From Flavobacteriales bacterium (GTDB taxonomy: Bacteria; Bacteroidota; Bacteroidia; Flavobacteriales; BACL11), in contig NZWA01000001.1 in the NCBI GenBank assembly GCA_002697505.1, positions 1 through 8,539 on the forward strand: a DNA stretch of 8,539 bases, written 5' to 3'. The notes beneath the pieces are model-generated. The model saw only the letters and a program-made list of their open reading frames with translations, searched no databases and was not told where the DNA came from. Below are positions 6,052 to 8,539 of this stretch, piece after piece (within the stretch, counting starts at the first letter, position 1; every line of letters begins with the position of its first letter). Both the position numbers and the translations under genes were made by a program.

Positions 6052-8539
6052 TTCTTTACAACTTTTTGTACACTACCATCACTGTAAATGTATATTAAAG
6101 TAGTTTTAGAATAATCTTTTATATTTCTTGCATTGATTTCTCTTCCAATTACATCAGTAATTTTTAAAAGTTTCTTTTTATAATACGGCATATCATCAAG
6201 ACTTGTTGTATTAGACTTTGCTTCAAAAACTTTCAAATCATCAACTGCTGCTTCTACCAAGCTACCACCATCTAAATCTTGGCCAGGTCTTAAACTATCT
6301 GAAGCTATAAACTTTAGTTGAACTAAATTTGTTAAATTAACGTAATCCTGAACTCTAAAAGCATATCTTCTCCAATCAATCTCTGAGCTTTTATTATTTT
6401 CAACATACTTCCAGTTAACTCCATCATCTGTAATGAGAACTTGCCACCAATCTGCATTTGGATTAGCACCGCTTGCAGGAGAGTTGGTATACCATCTATA
6501 ATAACTTATTGCAGGATTAGTATATGAAGTCATATCAAAATATGGAGAATATAATGTTGTATGTCCATCATCAACATCATTTGCTCCTATACCATCAAAA
6601 ATTGATGATGCATTTTGAGTAAAAGCACATGAAAAGCCACCTGGAGTGTGCTGACTACCTGTTTGAACAATACCAGACATTTGTTGAGGATTATCATACG
6701 AAGCTATAGGAGAACCAATCTCCCACATACCTGTTGTAGCTAAATCTCCTGGATCACCAGTTTGCCAAAAACCAACATTAAAATCGAAATCTTCTTCCGC
6801 TACTAGATTATAGCCAACCAAAATAAAATAAGGAACATTGGCGTTATTAACAGGAGAAATATTTGCTGCCATTGGAGTAATTGCAGATTGGTAACCATAA
6901 ATATCTGTCAAAGAAATGTAATATGCAATTACAGTTCCGTCAGGTTGGCCTGAAATTGTAGCTTGAGCGTTTTGATTATTTCCAGTTCCAGTTAATGTCA
7001 TTGATAAATGATTCCATGTAGTATCACTATTTATTCTATAATAACAATCTGCGGTAGATAATGCCCATGGATATGTCATTGAAATGCTAGTATTTAAATT
7101 AATTGCAGAATTACTATTAGATGTCTCTACAGGATTATGATTTAAATTAGCATTGGATAACAGTGTGATTCCATGTAGTGCGAAGGCACTTACAATATCA
7201 TCATCATTGGGAGTTCCGTTAGTTAAATCATTATCATTATCATCTCCATACAATACTTCTATAAGAATATCTGTATATAAAACACCTTCATTTCCATCAG
7301 GCTCTTGTGGTGCACCATCGTAAGTATATTTAAATAAATCCAACATCTGTGTCATACTACCAAGATTTAAATATGTATCCCAAAAACAACCGGCAATAAT
7401 TTCTCCATCTGAATGTACTTGACCAACTAAATCTTGAGGATAAACCTTTTTACTAATATCATATCGTCTAACATATTTATTAGCATCGTTTGAATAAAAA
7501 CCTGTACCAAGTATTGGATTTACAGATAAAGATATTGCCCATACATCTGCATATCCTTCATTTTGACCTCCATTTTGCATTCCAGAACCATACCACCAAC
7601 CATTTATAGCATGACCATACTCATGATAAACAACATCAGGAATATTTGCAGTTTTTTCACAATAATCACCTCCTGTTGGAGCTGGTCCATCAATATAAAA
7701 GTTAATTGAACTTCCATCATAATAAGCGTTACAACTACCTGGCTCATCAACATTTGTCTCCATAGGTTGATTCAGAAAACCATTAGTAGGATAATTAGGA
7801 AATACATCTAAAAAATGTGCATGTATTTCATTAACAGCATGATAAGCAGTTCTTTCCTGTATTGTTGAGTTACTGTTATCAAAACTTACATTGGTATTTG
7901 ATGCAGAAGATGTAAAATTAGGAACATAACTATTTGTTCTAACTTCAGCATACTGACCATCTAAAAAATATGACACACTACCAAAGTTTGACGGTATATT
8001 AACATTACCAGAATTATCTGTATAATAGTTAGAACCGCTATAATTAGCTCTTAAATTTATCATCTTTTCGATAGATGATGGATTGAAAGGATTGGTAGTA
8101 TATACTTCGCCCTGTACATTAACGATTGCTGACGAAGGAGGAGCCTCATATAAAACCTTATTTTTTCGCATTAACAGAGCTCCACTGTTTGCATCAACAT
8201 AACACTCATAATTTGCTGGTCCAACTTCAATTCTTGTTTCTATATTTACAACATAAACCAAATGATAACTATATGAACCCTGATTAGTTGGAATTGGGAG
8301 TATTTTTAGATCCTCCTCTACCATACTTTTCGTAATCGGATTTGCAATATCTGATGAAGCAGATAATATAGCAGCTTCTTCTGAAATTGTAGGATTAGAA
8401 CTAATTGTAATATCATTAAAAATATCTAATCCAAAAACCAAAAGCTCATCATTCAAACTTAATTTAGCATATAATCTACTGTCAATAACTTCTAAATCGT
8501 TATGATGTTGCTTAAAATGTACATTGATATGCTTATCGT
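6048..8539 (-). CDS. Secreted M36-like zinc metalloprotease with T9SS-like C-terminal domain (5' partial)
   Basis: The frame remains open to the window edge (a TTG at 8454-8456 is internal), so the signal peptide and part of the propeptide are missing; about 830 codons are visible. Domains in order: the end of an FTP/PepSY-type propeptide with YVDANSG (about 8166-8537); the catalytic domain, with zinc motif HEYGH (7611-7625) and third ligand Glu in NEGYAD (Glu at 7557-7559); an HSDGEIIAGCFWD segment (7377-7415) and NGTPN (7206-7220), both typical of bacterial M36-like proteases; an Ig-like linker; a jelly-roll/MAM-like domain (about 6222-6794) ending in VDDLKVFEA; and a roughly 42-residue C-terminal domain (LLKITDVIGRE...IYIYSDGSVQKVV) resembling T9SS sorting domains. 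Two Cys residues flanking the region before HEYGH could form a disulfide. It probably degrades extracellular protein for nutrition. M4 thermolysin is the alternative clan member, but the GEI and NGTPN motifs favour M36. It converges on the amidohydrolase gene with a 4-bp overlap. Confidence 0.88.
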   Translation of the reverse strand, partial: DKHINVHFKQHHNDLEVIDSRLYAKLSLNDELLVFGLDIFNDITISSNPTISEEAAILSASSDIANPITKSMVEEDLKILPIPTNQGSYSYHLVYVVNIETRIEVGPANYECYVDANSGALLMRKNKVLYEAPPSSAIVNVQGEVYTTNPFNPSSIEKMINLRANYSGSNYYTDNSGNVNIPSNFGSVSYFLDGQYAEVRTNSYVPNFTSSASNTNVSFDNSNSTIQERTAYHAVNEIHAHFLDVFPNYPTNGFLNQPMETNVDEPGSCNAYYDGSSINFYIDGPAPTGGDYCEKTANIPDVVYHEYGHAINGWWYGSGMQNGGQNEGYADVWAISLSVNPILGTGFYSNDANKYVRRYDISKKVYPQDLVGQVHSDGEIIAGCFWDTYLNLGSMTQMLDLFKYTYDGAPQEPDGNEGVLYTDILIEVLYGDDNDNDLTNGTPNDDDIVSAFALHGITLLSNANLNHNPVETSNSNSAINLNTSISMTYPWALSTADCYYRINSDTTWNHLSMTLTGTGNNQNAQATISGQPDGTVIAYYISLTDIYGYQSAITPMAANISPVNNANVPYFILVGYNLVAEEDFDFNVGFWQTGDPGDLATTGMWEIGSPIASYDNPQQMSGIVQTGSQHTPGGFSCAFTQNASSIFDGIGANDVDDGHTTLYSPYFDMTSYTNPAISYYRWYTNSPASGANPNADWWQVLITDDGVNWKYVENNKSSEIDWRRYAFRVQDYVNLTNLVQLKFIASDSLRPGQDLDGGSLVEAAVDDLKVFEAKSNTTSLDDMPYYKKKLLKITDVIGREINARNIKDYSKTTLIYIYSDGSVQKVVKN

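Noticed and set aside
6005..6059. GTAAAG (6005-6010) and CTTTAC (6054-6059) as the stem of a bidirectional terminator.
   Set aside because: The 43-nt loop and 6-bp stem are too weak and no T-run follows on either strand.
8454..8456. TTG as the start of the protease.
   Set aside because: The frame stays open to the window edge and the upstream residues (such as VHFKQHHNDLEVIDSRLYAKL) look like the preceding part of the FTP propeptide; starting here would remove the signal peptide.

Overview
The window is very AT-rich and looks like a chromosomal segment from a member of the Bacteroidota, most likely a low-GC, Flavobacteriia-like marine or host-associated lineage. Four things support this: a DUF5916 outer-membrane protein, a BatA-type aerotolerance protein next to a dihydroorotase-like gene, a TAnnTTTG promoter box of the Bacteroidota type, and a secreted metalloprotease ending in a type IX secretion (T9SS)-like sorting domain. 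Start codons lack strong Shine-Dalgarno sequences, as is usual in this phylum. The genus cannot be fixed from the sequence alone.

Layout. Positions 1-6051 hold four genes on the + strand: (1) the 3' part of a DUF5916 gene with a CBM9-like N-terminal domain (1-2091, 5' end outside the window); (2) a LolD-like ABC ATPase overlapping it by 14 bp (2078-2728); (3) after a 42-bp gap with a likely promoter, a BatA/VWA-type membrane protein (2771-4774); (4) a dihydroorotase-like amidohydrolase starting in an ATGA overlap (4771-6051). The - strand holds one large secreted M36-like (fungalysin/thermolysin-like) zinc metalloprotease (6048-8539), whose N-terminus lies outside the window. The two transcription units converge and their stop codons overlap within TTAG at 6048-6051. 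The only non-coding stretch is 2729-2770.

How the genes fit together. The + strand set mixes envelope functions (an outer-membrane barrel, a lipoprotein-export-type ATPase, an inner-membrane VWA protein) with a pyrimidine-pathway homologue. The strongest observation is that the dihydroorotase homologue has lost most of its metal ligands and the substrate-binding Arg. It is therefore probably not an active dihydroorotase, and its coupling to the batA-like gene suggests another role. The protease is an independent secreted enzyme. No RNA gene, mobile element, CRISPR array or phage gene was seen. Apart from the degenerate amidohydrolase the content is ordinary core or near-core Bacteroidota sequence, and I see no defensible new multi-gene system.
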